Source: Polyangiaceae bacterium (lineage in GTDB: Bacteria > Myxococcota_A > Polyangia > Polyangiales > Polyangiaceae). Taken from it: a stretch of 64,000 bases of DNA. The DNA is taken from NCBI GenBank assembly GCA_016715885.1, contig JADJXL010000025.1:744001-808000 (forward strand), in the 5' to 3' direction. The notes beneath the pieces are model-generated. The model was not told the DNA's origin. It did no database searches and saw nothing but the letters and a program-made list of their open reading frames with translations. The position numbers were made by a program, and so were the translations under genes. Below, piece after piece: positions 34,492 through 44,056 of the stretch. Each line of letters starts with the position of its first letter. Positions within the stretch are counted from its first letter, which is position 1.

Positions 34492-36195
34492 TCAAAACGG
34501 CGCTTGACTGGTCGACGTTGGTGCCGGTGCAGGTACTGGGCCTGGCGGCGGCGCACCCGTTGGCGGCGGTGCCGGCGGCTGAGCCGATGGCGCGGGCCCC
34601 GGCGGCCCCTGGCGGGCAGTCGGCACCGGCCCCGGCTGCACGGTCGGCGCCGGATTGGGCGGCGTCCCCGGCGGCATCCCCGGCGGCATTCCCGGCTGAA
34701 ACCCTGGCGGAGCACCAGGTGGAGGCATTGGCTGTCCTGGCGGAAATGCCGTCGGCGCTCCAGGCGGAACCATAATCACAGGCGCGCCACCCTCCGGAAT
34801 GCCTCCATCTGCCATGGGCATTCCCGGCCCCATGGGAATTCCGCCTTCGCCCATGCCACCATCAGGCACGGCAGGCAATGGCGCGGGGACTTCCGCCGCT
34901 GCAGCAGCCGCAAGCTCGCCCTCTTTCAACTTGGCGCGCTGCAATAGTTCTTCGCTATCGTCCCGATCGCTCTTTCGGCGGATTTCCTGGAAACGTTTCA
35001 ATTCGCGAATGGCTTCGGCCACCTGCTGCTTGGGCGTCATCCCCGGTATGCTCGGGGCGAAAAGATAGAGCAGGCCCAAATTGTAATGAACTTGCGGCAA
35101 TGAGGGTTCGCGCGCCAATACCCATTCGAATTCGCGCTTGGCGTCAGCATATCGACCAAGGAGCCGATACGTATCTCCAAGCCCGAGTCGAATCGGGATA
35201 TTGTACTGGTCGTACTTCACAGCGCCTTCGAGCAGCATCAAGGCTTCTTGCGCATTCCCCGCTTCGAGCAGCATGATGGCGAGCTGCGAGCGAGCTTCGA
35301 CGAAGTCCGGCCTTCGCTGCACGACTTTGCGGAACTGGTCCATCGCCGCAGCCCGTTGCCCTTGTTCGCGCAAAATGAGCCCGCGTAGCAAGAACGCTTC
35401 CGCATTGTCCTTGTCACGTGCAGGGTTCTCATCGCCAAACCCATCGAGGATGGCCTGCAGCGCATAAAGCGCCAAATCGAGCCTTCTATTGCGATAATGA
35501 TCCCGCGCAATGATCACCATGGCGGGACGATAATCGGGGTTGATTTTGAGCGCCTCCTGCGCAAGACGCTGCGCCGACCCCGTATCCTTTTGCAAGCTCT
35601 TGACTTCCGCGAGCGTCGCCGTGATCGCCGCACTCCGTCCAAGCGCCGAACGTTTCTCCGTGAGCAATCGTTCGGCTTCGGCAAACTTGCTTCGGCGAAT
35701 GAGCAGCAGCGAATACGCAATGATCGCAGGCTCGAACTTCGGAGCAAGCGCAATGGCCCGCTGATAACTCGCTTCGGCATTGAGGTCTCGCAACCGTTCT
35801 TCCACGACGGCGAGCGCGTGAAATGCATGCGCCGACGTCGGATCCGATTGCGTTGCCTGCCGATAGAAGTTTTTCGCCCCTTCGAGGTCCCCCGTGACGT
35901 ACGCACCGGTGCCCTGCTGCATCGCCATCATTCCCGCCGGCGACATCATTGGCGCTTCGGGCGGAGGAGGTGCAGGCGGCGCTGTCGCAGCACCCGGCGG
36001 CGCATTGGGATCTTGCACCGGCTGCGCACCCATTTGCTGCATGAATGGATTGACGCCAGTTCCCCCGAAGGGCGCGGTGGGCTGCGGAGGTACCGCTGGA
36101 TTCGGCTGCGTGGTCGATTCCGTACACGCTGCGATGACGCCCTGAAACAGCGCAATCGCAAAAACACCAAGAGCGAATCGATATCGACCGTTCAT
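34492..36195 (-). CDS. gltE: Gliding-motility TPR lipoprotein GltE (AglT)-like
   Basis: 567 residues from ATG 36195, overlapping the GltD stop as ATGA. Lipobox FQGVIAAC gives a lipoprotein; a Pro/Gln/Ala-rich N-terminal linker follows. About residues 75-420 are TPR helices (AHAFHALAVVEERLRDLNAEASYQRAIAL, AEAFLLRGLILREQGQRAAAMDQFRKVV, FEWVLAREPSLPQVHYNLGLLYLF). The C-terminal 130 residues are a Gly/Pro/Met-rich tail. In M. xanthus GltE is an outer-membrane-associated TPR lipoprotein that works with GltD and the barrels. Order (GltD, GltE, GltF, GltG) supports the name; sequence search is still needed. Confidence 0.8.
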   Translation of the reverse strand: MNGRYRFALGVFAIALFQGVIAACTESTTQPNPAVPPQPTAPFGGTGVNPFMQQMGAQPVQDPNAPPGAATAPPAPPPPEAPMMSPAGMMAMQQGTGAYVTGDLEGAKNFYRQATQSDPTSAHAFHALAVVEERLRDLNAEASYQRAIALAPKFEPAIIAYSLLLIRRSKFAEAERLLTEKRSALGRSAAITATLAEVKSLQKDTGSAQRLAQEALKINPDYRPAMVIIARDHYRNRRLDLALYALQAILDGFGDENPARDKDNAEAFLLRGLILREQGQRAAAMDQFRKVVQRRPDFVEARSQLAIMLLEAGNAQEALMLLEGAVKYDQYNIPIRLGLGDTYRLLGRYADAKREFEWVLAREPSLPQVHYNLGLLYLFAPSIPGMTPKQQVAEAIRELKRFQEIRRKSDRDDSEELLQRAKLKEGELAAAAAAEVPAPLPAVPDGGMGEGGIPMGPGMPMADGGIPEGGAPVIMVPPGAPTAFPPGQPMPPPGAPPGFQPGMPPGMPPGTPPNPAPTVQPGPVPTARQGPPGPAPSAQPPAPPPTGAPPPGPVPAPAPTSTSQAPF

Positions 36196-39100
36196 TGGCT
36201 CCCCACGGGTAGCGGCACGGGCAACGTATCCGGTACGAGCTGCGGCGACATCCCCGGGCGCGTACGCAAAAAGAATCCGTCCTCGTATACGAACGGTTGC
36301 TTGGACACCGGATCGACGACCCCTTGACTCAAATCACGCATTTTCACATCACCCAGAATGTCCGTGAAGAATGCCAACCGCTGAATCGCATGATCGATTT
36401 CCGGCGTCCGAATGTTCCACGCCCTCGAATACACCACCGCTTGTACGTAAAACTTGATCATCGCCCGATCGGCATCATTGAGGAGCCGTTCACGAGCCGC
36501 ACGCCATTGCTCGCGCCGGCGTTGTCGAATCGCGTCCGCCGTTTCCTGCAAATCTTCGCGATCGCTCGTTTCAGCGAGCTTCAAGAGTTTTTCCTCGCGG
36601 TCGGTATACAGCTTCAAGCCCGGAGGTCGCGTATTGTAGAGTCCCGTGCGGCACGAATCGTAAAGGGTACCCTGACGCGCAAAAGCCGTGACCGACAACC
36701 TGCGCGATTCATACGACGTCACGACCGATTGCAAATCGTTGAAGAACGTATCGCCGGCTTTCTTGAGGTCGTCGGTGTATTCTTTGATCACCTTGTCGAT
36801 GACACCCGCATAACGGTGATGGTTCGTGCCGTAATCCCAGGTTTGCTTGAGCTTATCGTCGATGGCCAAATAAGCACATTCCGCTGCCATGTCGGCTTGT
36901 TCGCTTCCGAGCGGCTTTTGCCCCGAAAGCGACGACGACGTGCGGAATTTGTCGAAGGCACTGATCGTCGATCGACACCAATCCGCGGCTTTGGAATCAC
37001 TCCCCGCCTTGTAAAGCTTGGCTGCGTGATACGCGGCTTGCACGAGGTACGGCGATGCGGCGGGATTGTTCTTGTTTGCCGTGAAATAATCCTCCATCGC
37101 GGTAATCGCCTTGAGCCGTGCCGCCTTGTTCGCCCCGTCGTCGATACCGCGCTCGTCCCACACCTTGAGATCCGAGGACGCAACGAGCCAATCGATTTCC
37201 GCTTTTTGCTCGGGAGGCGGGCTGAGCTCCATGAATTTGCCTCGCGACGCCACCATGCGGTCCCGTTCTCCTACGTTCGCATAAAGCAGAACCGCATTCT
37301 TGGCCGCAGTGCGCCTGGCAGCTTGCTCGAACCGAGTATTCCGCGATATCGTATCGTACGTTTCAGCAGCCGCTCGATAATTGAAAAACAGCACGTACGA
37401 CGCGCTCAATGCATCGTAGGCTCGCTTCAAGTACCCGACACGTTCGGCAAGTTTTTTCGGCTGGGGCGCTACCGGAGGTTTGGCCGTCGGATCTCCCTTG
37501 TCGAGCTTTGCCATGCCCACTTCGTTGCCATATTCCTTGATGAACAACGTGTACATCTCGATGGCTTGATCGTAGTCCCCGACCTGCTTGTAGCAATAAG
37601 CGCCATTGATGGCCGCTTCGGGCGCTTCGTCGCGCGCGGGGGCTTTTTCGAGCGCTACGCGATAAAGCGCCGCAGCTTCGCGCCATGCCTGCACCCGTTC
37701 GGGACCATCGGGCATTTTTTCGGCCTTCTCGAATTTGGCCGCAGCATCGATGTAATACCCGCGCGAAATCGTCGGCTGCGAAATGCCCTTTTCTTTGAGC
37801 TTCTGTTCCTCGCCTATGGCACAACTCTTGATTTGCGCAGCTTCGGCCAATGCTCGTGAACGCGGAATGTCGTTCATCAGGTTCGCCATCGTCGTGAGTT
37901 TTTCCCACGCGAGGTATCCGAACGGGCTCTTTCCGCATTGCTCGGCATAAATGGGCTCGAGGCGCCGCTGCGCTTCTTTGAAATGCCCATAAAGGAAGAA
38001 AAACTCGGCCGATTGATACGCGTAAAACTCGCTGTTTTTCTGTTCGGCGCCCGTTTGCGCATCTTTCGTCGTCAAGTCGGCCGTCGGAGGCACGCGTTGA
38101 ATGTATTCATCACGCGCCGCAATGGCCGCGAGCACCGCTTTGGGTATTTCTTCCTCGTTGACCTTCGGCTGGTCATTCTCCGTCACGATCTTCAGCCCGG
38201 TTCGCTGCTCGAGTCCCTGCTGCCCGCCCGTGCGCTTGTGCAATTTGTACTGGTCGATCAAGAGCTGCTGCGCCGTATCCACGACCATGAACGCGGCAGG
38301 CTGCAAATACCGGTCGTCCTCATTCGAATCGCGCACGTCGGCGGCCGTACGCCGCGCCGCTTCGACCTCTTCCGCCGTCGGCGACTTGTCCAAAGCCACT
38401 TGAATGACGACCACCATGTGATTGGCGTCGGCAAGCCAATAACGACTTTCGTAGGCATCGGGCGCATTGTCGTCTTCCCCGAGCACGCCGAGCCATCCCG
38501 TCGCAGCCATTCGATATTCCGAAAGCGCCCGCTCGTAATGCTTCGCCCGCTCCTTTTCGTCGCCTGTTTCCCGCGCCAAGTTCACGAGCGCGCTGCCGCC
38601 ATTCGTGTGATCGGCCGCTGCGCGACGAAGCCCTCCACGCACGAGCTTTTCGGCCGCCTGAATGGCTTCAGGGTCGTCACGGTTCGCCGCGACCCACGGC
38701 GTATTTCCCACGTAGGCCGCGAGCTTCGTTCGCGCATCGAGCGCCCTTTTTGCATTCTCCGCTTTTTCGGCCGTACCCTCGCGCGCACGACTCGCCAGCA
38801 TATCGTAAATATCGGCGATCTGCGATTGCAAAACCGGTGCGTCCCGGTCCATCGGCCAGCGCTTCAAAATCATCTCGCTCACTTCGATCAAGTTGCGATA
38901 CTGATTGAGCTCCTTGAATTCGGCGACGAGCGCTTTGTAAATTTCTACCGTCCACTTGCGATCCTGCGGAATCAGCGACGGATTCTGCACCCGATCGATC
39001 GCAATCCGCATCTTTTGTTCGGCAATGCGCACGTCCTTTTCGAGGTCCAGAACGTCGCTGCGCGGAATGAACGGTTCGTCTGCGCCGGGGCCCGTAAAAT

Positions 39101-40493
39101 CGAGATACGTGAGCGCACCGGCGACGTACGTATACGCCTCGGAACGAAAATCCGCGCCCGTATCGCCTGTCTTTTTCTCTTGCTCGTCGGCATACTTCAA
39201 CAATTCGACGAATTGACGCACGCTGGTTTCGTAGCGCTGCTGCTTGAAGAAGGTCCACGCGAGCTTGTACATCGCGACGCCATACACCGGCGGATTCTTG
39301 AATTGAAGCGAGCGCTTGTACGCGGATTCGGCCCGATTGAACGTATAAGGCCCGGCTCCCTGGTCGAGCTCATTGAAATGATAATCGCCGATGATCCACC
39401 AAACCTCGGCAAGGTACCTCGGCTCGGCACCTCGAGCCAAGACGGGACTCTTTTGGAGTGGCTGACAAGAATCCGGATACGGATTGACGAACACCGTTTC
39501 TTCGGGATCGAAATTCGCACCGAGCCGTGCCTTCATCTGCGCAATCGGCTCGGGATGGCGGCCTTCCCACGCATTCCAATACTGACGATCGTGGTCCTGC
39601 GGAAGTTTTCCAATCGTATCTTTGGCAGGATTTTGGGGATCCGGCTCGACGGGATACGGATATAGGTTATGACAAACCATCGACCGAAATACCTGCTGCG
39701 CCTCGGGAAAACGCCCCGAATCGTTCAAGGCATGGCCGAGATAATAATAAACGCCGGAAAGTTCCTTGTATTGAGGGAACTCGCGAATGATCCGCTTGTA
39801 CAGCGCAATCGCCGGCAATAGCGTAACGGCCAGATCCTCCGAAAGATCACCGTCGTCACGCGCGCGTTCTTCATACAGCGCGGCAAGACGAAACATCGCC
39901 GTCGGTGTGCTCTCCGGATGCGCCGCCGCCCCTGAATATCGCGCAACGAATTGTTCGAGCCGCCGAATGGCCTCGGCACGGGCATCTTTCAATCCCATCA
40001 GCTCGATGTTGATTTCACGATCGAGCGCATCGATGACGCGCCGGCGGCGCTCTTCATAATGATTCTGAATGATGCGCGTCATTGCGCCGCGATAATCGGT
40101 CGCGTATTGCCGAAATGCCTCGGCCTCTTTTTCGAGCTCGGCGAGTGCTGCCACTTGCGCCGGCGTCGGAGGCGGCGGCGGAGGCGCATGCACTTTGCGA
40201 CGAACGGTATATGACGGAACGGGCAGCGGTATCGGCGGCGCAGACGATGCCACGGGAGGCGGAACAGCCGCAGATGCAATGGGCGGCGGAACAGCAGTAA
40301 CCGCTGGAGGCGCAGCGGACGCAGAAGGCGGCGGCGCAAGATACGGATTGACAGGCGTCGCCGACGACGAAGGCGGCGGTGCAGGCTGCGTTTGCGACGC
40401 GGCGCCCGAAGCGACACACGTCACCACGAGCAGCCCCAACACCGACGCAGCCACTCGATGCGATTGACTCCTTCGAAGGCGCTCCTTGCTCAC
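36192..40493 (-). CDS. gltD: Gliding-motility periplasmic TPR protein GltD (AgmU)-like
   Basis: 1433 residues from GTG 40493, overlapping the upstream stop as GTGA; the longer frame upstream is not used. A signal peptide (SVLGLLVVTCVASGAASQ) precedes a Pro/Ala/Ser-rich linker (about 35-120). The rest is a long array of helix pairs with TPR character (for example YKRIIREFPQYKELSGVYYYLGHALNDSGRFPEAQQVFRSMV and YCYKQVGDYDQAIEMYTLFIKEYGNEVG). In M. xanthus AgmU/GltD is a large TPR protein of the periplasm and cytoplasm, required for adventurous gliding. Length here is somewhat greater. Coupled to GltE by ATGA. Confidence 0.82.
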   Translation of the reverse strand: MSKERLRRSQSHRVAASVLGLLVVTCVASGAASQTQPAPPPSSSATPVNPYLAPPPSASAAPPAVTAVPPPIASAAVPPPVASSAPPIPLPVPSYTVRRKVHAPPPPPPTPAQVAALAELEKEAEAFRQYATDYRGAMTRIIQNHYEERRRRVIDALDREINIELMGLKDARAEAIRRLEQFVARYSGAAAHPESTPTAMFRLAALYEERARDDGDLSEDLAVTLLPAIALYKRIIREFPQYKELSGVYYYLGHALNDSGRFPEAQQVFRSMVCHNLYPYPVEPDPQNPAKDTIGKLPQDHDRQYWNAWEGRHPEPIAQMKARLGANFDPEETVFVNPYPDSCQPLQKSPVLARGAEPRYLAEVWWIIGDYHFNELDQGAGPYTFNRAESAYKRSLQFKNPPVYGVAMYKLAWTFFKQQRYETSVRQFVELLKYADEQEKKTGDTGADFRSEAYTYVAGALTYLDFTGPGADEPFIPRSDVLDLEKDVRIAEQKMRIAIDRVQNPSLIPQDRKWTVEIYKALVAEFKELNQYRNLIEVSEMILKRWPMDRDAPVLQSQIADIYDMLASRAREGTAEKAENAKRALDARTKLAAYVGNTPWVAANRDDPEAIQAAEKLVRGGLRRAAADHTNGGSALVNLARETGDEKERAKHYERALSEYRMAATGWLGVLGEDDNAPDAYESRYWLADANHMVVVIQVALDKSPTAEEVEAARRTAADVRDSNEDDRYLQPAAFMVVDTAQQLLIDQYKLHKRTGGQQGLEQRTGLKIVTENDQPKVNEEEIPKAVLAAIAARDEYIQRVPPTADLTTKDAQTGAEQKNSEFYAYQSAEFFFLYGHFKEAQRRLEPIYAEQCGKSPFGYLAWEKLTTMANLMNDIPRSRALAEAAQIKSCAIGEEQKLKEKGISQPTISRGYYIDAAAKFEKAEKMPDGPERVQAWREAAALYRVALEKAPARDEAPEAAINGAYCYKQVGDYDQAIEMYTLFIKEYGNEVGMAKLDKGDPTAKPPVAPQPKKLAERVGYLKRAYDALSASYVLFFNYRAAAETYDTISRNTRFEQAARRTAAKNAVLLYANVGERDRMVASRGKFMELSPPPEQKAEIDWLVASSDLKVWDERGIDDGANKAARLKAITAMEDYFTANKNNPAASPYLVQAAYHAAKLYKAGSDSKAADWCRSTISAFDKFRTSSSLSGQKPLGSEQADMAAECAYLAIDDKLKQTWDYGTNHHRYAGVIDKVIKEYTDDLKKAGDTFFNDLQSVVTSYESRRLSVTAFARQGTLYDSCRTGLYNTRPPGLKLYTDREEKLLKLAETSDREDLQETADAIRQRRREQWRAARERLLNDADRAMIKFYVQAVVYSRAWNIRTPEIDHAIQRLAFFTDILGDVKMRDLSQGVVDPVSKQPFVYEDGFFLRTRPGMSPQLVPDTLPVPLPVGSQ

Positions 40494-42898
40494 TTCGGTT
40501 TTTCCTCCGGCGTGGCACTGTCCTCGAGCACTTCGTCGAGCTCTTCTTTGAGCAATTTTTCTTCCCGCGAACGCTCCACGCGCAAGCTCCGAACACGCGT
40601 CAATTGCTCTTCGCGCACCTCCCAAGCTTGCTCCGTGATTCCAACGTCGGCACGCAAAACGATATTTCGCAATCGATCACGCACGATTCCAAAATTTCTA
40701 CGCGCGACTTCTCCCACGACCGCCCGCGATTCCCTATCGAGTTTTTCGAGCTCGACTTCGTAGCCCACCATCGCCACCGTTTCGCGCTCCATAATCACGC
40801 GAACTTCGTCCGTGCGCCGAGCAACCTCCTGCTCGAGTGCCGTGAGCGCCGAAAGAACCCGCGTATCGCCATCCTCGGCCTCGCGCAAAATCGGCGCCGC
40901 TCGCCGGGCATAATCGGCAAGCGCCGCGCCTCCTGCCCCGCCCATGGCGAGCTGCACTTCGCGAATGATCGCATCGCGATAAGCAATCCGCACTTGGGCA
41001 TCTTCGACAAACCGTTGGTCGCCGAAGCCCACCTGCATTCGCCCTGCTCCGACGACGCGGTCGACGACCTGGATTTGATTGCGATAATATTCGATGTCTT
41101 TTTCGTGTTGCTGCAATTCGAGCTCGAAACGCTGCACGACCGCGGGATCTCGCACGGTTCCTTTCGACGAATCGCGGAGCACTCGCCGAAGCGCCTTGAT
41201 TTGCGTCTCCATGACGTCGAGCTCGAGCGACATTCGCTGAACGGCTTGCGACGGCATGTTCCATTGCTTCATCGCCTGCGCTTCGCGATCCAAAAAATCG
41301 GCGTCGTTGACGGGGAGCATTCGCAATCGTTTCTCGAGCGATCGCCGCCTGGCGCGCACCTGCCCGATTTCACCCGATAGCGCCGACTCTTCGACCACAT
41401 CGAGCCCCTGACCAATCGACAAACGCGCCACTGCAATCCGATTCACGAGTCCCAGCGCGCGTTCTTCGCCTGCCTTCAAATCCGGAAATGCCCGTACGCG
41501 ATTGGAAGACGACATGACCACGCTGAGCTTGCGGATCATTTCATTCGATTGTTTGATGAGCTTACGACATTCGCCCAACGCTTCGACAACGGCCGCCGCA
41601 GAATCCCCATCATCTTCTTCACGCGCCCATTGCACAACCGATGTGGGAAGCGCCGAAGCAGAACTGTCGAAAGCCCCCGTTTCCCCACGACTCAATTTGT
41701 CGAAATAGACCGACGGATCACTCGTCGATCGGAGGAAGTTATCGATATTGGTGGTGACGGGATCATATTCGGCGCGCACGCCTTCGTACACGCGAAGCGC
41801 TTTTTCGAATTGCCCTGCACGTAGCATGAGATCCGCGCGCAAGAGCAATCCGTCGGCAATGTCTTTGCTCTTCGGATCGGCCACTGCGAGGATTTCGAGC
41901 GCCCGCTGAGCTCGTTCCATGTCGCCCAGACGAACGTACACCCAACCAAGCTCGTAAAGCGCCGTGCCAAACTCCGGCGACGAACGGTCGATGTGATTGT
42001 ACGCGTCGACGGCCTGCAAAAGATCTTCGGTTTCGTGAAATAGCCGGCCAATCGCGAGCCAGGCCAAATCGATCACGTGCGCATGCTCGGCTGAATCGAT
42101 CGGCAACTTCGTGACGCGGTAAAACTGATCGATGGCCGGGACGTACCTTTGCCTGGGCACTCGCGCGGGTGATGCGCCGGCAGCTATAGGCGCGGGCTTC
42201 GGCGTCGCTTCCTTCATCGCCACGAGACCCAACAGATAGCCGGCCTGATGCAGGTACTTGCTCTGCGGATCGACCATCATCAGCGCTTGTCTCGCAGAAG
42301 CCCAATCCTTCTTGAGCATGAACGCCTTGCCACGCGCGTACATGATGCCGCTCGTGACGGCAGCAGGCGGCAAGCGGTTCATCGCGACAAACACTTCATC
42401 GAGCCCTCGGTCGTCACGCGTGCGCATGGCGATGTCGACGAGCCTTTCGATCGCGGGAACTTGGTACTGGCCAAAGCGCGGTTCTTGCGAGCGATCGAGA
42501 ATTTTGCGGTATACGCGCCGCGCTGCGAGGTGCTGTTGCGACGAGAAGTACGCTTCGCCGAGCAGCGACATCGCTTCGGGGAAAGCCGTTGGATGATCTG
42601 GATATTTCTCGACGACCTTGTTCAGCACCACGGCCGCGCGATCCCAATCGCGCGATGCCATGAGCAGCACGGCGTCACCGACCATCTGCGACGCGGTGCG
42701 CTGCCCGATGCGTGATCGCTTGATGGTTTCGTCGATGCCGTTCATGTCGTTCACGGCCGTTCGGATCTGCTGCGTAGCGCTCGTGAGAGCTTGATCCTTG
42801 TCGGCGGCAAACGTCGGTTCGGCAGTGATCGCCACGCCGACGAAGAGCATCAGGCTGCACATCGCCGAACGAAGTGGAGAAGATCGGCGACGAATCAT
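40490..42898 (-). CDS. Large exported TPR/coiled-coil protein upstream of gltD
   Basis: 802 residues from ATG 42898, with GAGGGG upstream. Signal peptide (LRSAMCSLMLFVGVAITAEPTFAA). N-terminal half: TPR-like helix pairs (DWDRAAVVLNKVVEKYPDHPTAFPEAMSLLGEAYFSSQQHLAARRVYRKIL; LYELGWVYVRLGDMERAQRALEIL). C-terminal half (about 480-800): long coiled-coil helices, Glu/Arg-rich. The stop overlaps the GltD start as GTGA, so it should be translated with the gliding proteins. It could be a periplasmic scaffold similar to GltC (also TPR) but I cannot decide that from the sequence. Confidence 0.82.
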   Translation of the reverse strand: MIRRRSSPLRSAMCSLMLFVGVAITAEPTFAADKDQALTSATQQIRTAVNDMNGIDETIKRSRIGQRTASQMVGDAVLLMASRDWDRAAVVLNKVVEKYPDHPTAFPEAMSLLGEAYFSSQQHLAARRVYRKILDRSQEPRFGQYQVPAIERLVDIAMRTRDDRGLDEVFVAMNRLPPAAVTSGIMYARGKAFMLKKDWASARQALMMVDPQSKYLHQAGYLLGLVAMKEATPKPAPIAAGASPARVPRQRYVPAIDQFYRVTKLPIDSAEHAHVIDLAWLAIGRLFHETEDLLQAVDAYNHIDRSSPEFGTALYELGWVYVRLGDMERAQRALEILAVADPKSKDIADGLLLRADLMLRAGQFEKALRVYEGVRAEYDPVTTNIDNFLRSTSDPSVYFDKLSRGETGAFDSSASALPTSVVQWAREEDDGDSAAAVVEALGECRKLIKQSNEMIRKLSVVMSSSNRVRAFPDLKAGEERALGLVNRIAVARLSIGQGLDVVEESALSGEIGQVRARRRSLEKRLRMLPVNDADFLDREAQAMKQWNMPSQAVQRMSLELDVMETQIKALRRVLRDSSKGTVRDPAVVQRFELELQQHEKDIEYYRNQIQVVDRVVGAGRMQVGFGDQRFVEDAQVRIAYRDAIIREVQLAMGGAGGAALADYARRAAPILREAEDGDTRVLSALTALEQEVARRTDEVRVIMERETVAMVGYEVELEKLDRESRAVVGEVARRNFGIVRDRLRNIVLRADVGITEQAWEVREEQLTRVRSLRVERSREEKLLKEELDEVLEDSATPEEKPK

Positions 42899-42917
42899 GC
42901 GTCCCCTCACGCGCCCA

Positions 42918-43745
42918 TCACCGAGCTGCCCCCGGCGCGGCCGCCGCGGGCAGGTCCCCGAGTCCTTGCGTGACTTTTTCGGAATACCGAACAGCCGGCC
43001 GCTCTTCGAAGCGCGCCGTTGCTCCACCCTTTTCAAACGAAACGACTTGTATGTTCGTCGTTTTCCCTTCGAGTGACGTGAACGAGTAATCCGACCGGAT
43101 TTCGTACTTGTATCCCTTCAAATACGAAAAGACTCCGAAGCCCGTGCCGGTCAGGTTGACGAGCACTTGAACCGTGTGAGCGCCCGGGGGAATCGTCCCA
43201 GTGAACACGGGTATTTCGCCTGCATCCGCGATGACGCCCTGCTGATCGGTCTTGCTGTACTGCACGGTTCCATCGAGCACGATGAGCAGTTTCGAGACGC
43301 GCCAGGCCGTGGAGATGTCGTTGTTGAACTTGATGATGGCGCGCGAACCGCCACCACCGCCGCCGGCGAGGATTGTGTCGCTGAGGAGCGACAAACGCGT
43401 ATGGCTGCGGCGAATCTGCTCTTTGAGGTCATCGATGCGTTGTTCGAGGTCGCGCAATCGAATGGAGTAGGTCGGGCCATCCATGGCGGGCGCTTGACCC
43501 GGCGCAGTTTGTCCCGGCGCTACGCCCGGTTGTCCGGGAACCTGAGGAGTTTGTCCTGGCACTGTCGCGGGTTGTCCGGCAGCAGGTGCGGGCTGTCCCG
43601 GCGCGGGTGCTGGCGCGGTCGCCGCGGGTGCTGGAGGGGGCGAAGTCGCAGGCCCTGGCGCCGGCGGAGCTTGCGCTTCGGCGTGGGCAACGACAAACCA
43701 CGATGCCGCGACGATCGCAGCAAATGTGTTCCGTGCAAGTCGCAT
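42918..43745 (-). CDS. Exported protein with Pro/Gly/Gln linker, coiled coil and beta domain
   Basis: 275 residues from ATG 43745. Signal peptide (NTFAAIVAASWFVVAHAEAQ), then a low-complexity Pro/Ala/Gly/Gln region (about 25-85) with PGQ/AGQ repeats, a coiled-coil helix (RLRDLEQRIDDLKEQIRRSHTRLSLLSD, about 95-122) and a beta-rich C-terminal domain with GTIPPGAHTVQVLVNLTGTG and a YKYEIRSDYSFTSLEGK strand set. Such Pro/Ala-rich proteins are often misnamed dihydrolipoamide acetyltransferase, but no lipoyl or acyltransferase motif is present. First gene of the gliding run; two GTTTGTCC octamers fall in its linker. Confidence 0.78.
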   Translation of the reverse strand: MRLARNTFAAIVAASWFVVAHAEAQAPPAPGPATSPPPAPAATAPAPAPGQPAPAAGQPATVPGQTPQVPGQPGVAPGQTAPGQAPAMDGPTYSIRLRDLEQRIDDLKEQIRRSHTRLSLLSDTILAGGGGGGSRAIIKFNNDISTAWRVSKLLIVLDGTVQYSKTDQQGVIADAGEIPVFTGTIPPGAHTVQVLVNLTGTGFGVFSYLKGYKYEIRSDYSFTSLEGKTTNIQVVSFEKGGATARFEERPAVRYSEKVTQGLGDLPAAAAPGAAR

Positions 43746-43952
43746 GTAAGGACGGTCCCGTGGTGAAAGCAATTCGCCCGATGGCGGGCACCCAATGGAT
43801 GCCCTTCTGGATTGTCCTAGTCTACGTTTCGGATCTGGATGCGTGCAACCGCGGATTTCCGTGTCCGATCGAAGCCGGGCCAAGATTTGGAGGCGTGCTC
43901 GGCGCCGCGATCCGCTAAGGTTGCGTCGTGCAGGGACGACTAGCCAGCGTCA

Positions 43953-43979
43953 GAACTTCGAGCTCCCTCGCGCGTCATA
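43953..43979 (+). promoter_or_regulatory. ECF-type promoter candidate before the sigma factor gene
   Basis: GAACTT at 43953-43958 and GTCATA at 43974-43979, with 15 nt between, match the RpoE-like ECF promoter layout (GAACTT-N15-GTC). It lies 77 nt before the ATG of the ECF sigma factor gene, the usual place for an autoregulatory promoter. The divergent region 43746-44056 (311 nt) otherwise holds the promoter area of the minus-strand gliding genes and short GC-rich inverted repeats near 43776-43804, with no extra gene. Confidence 0.5.
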
Positions 43980-44056
43980 TGTGTCGCCACAAGCACCTTC
44001 ACCTTCCCACCCCGCTCGGCCTCTCGATGGTCGATCGAGGATTCGGGAGGTGATCG

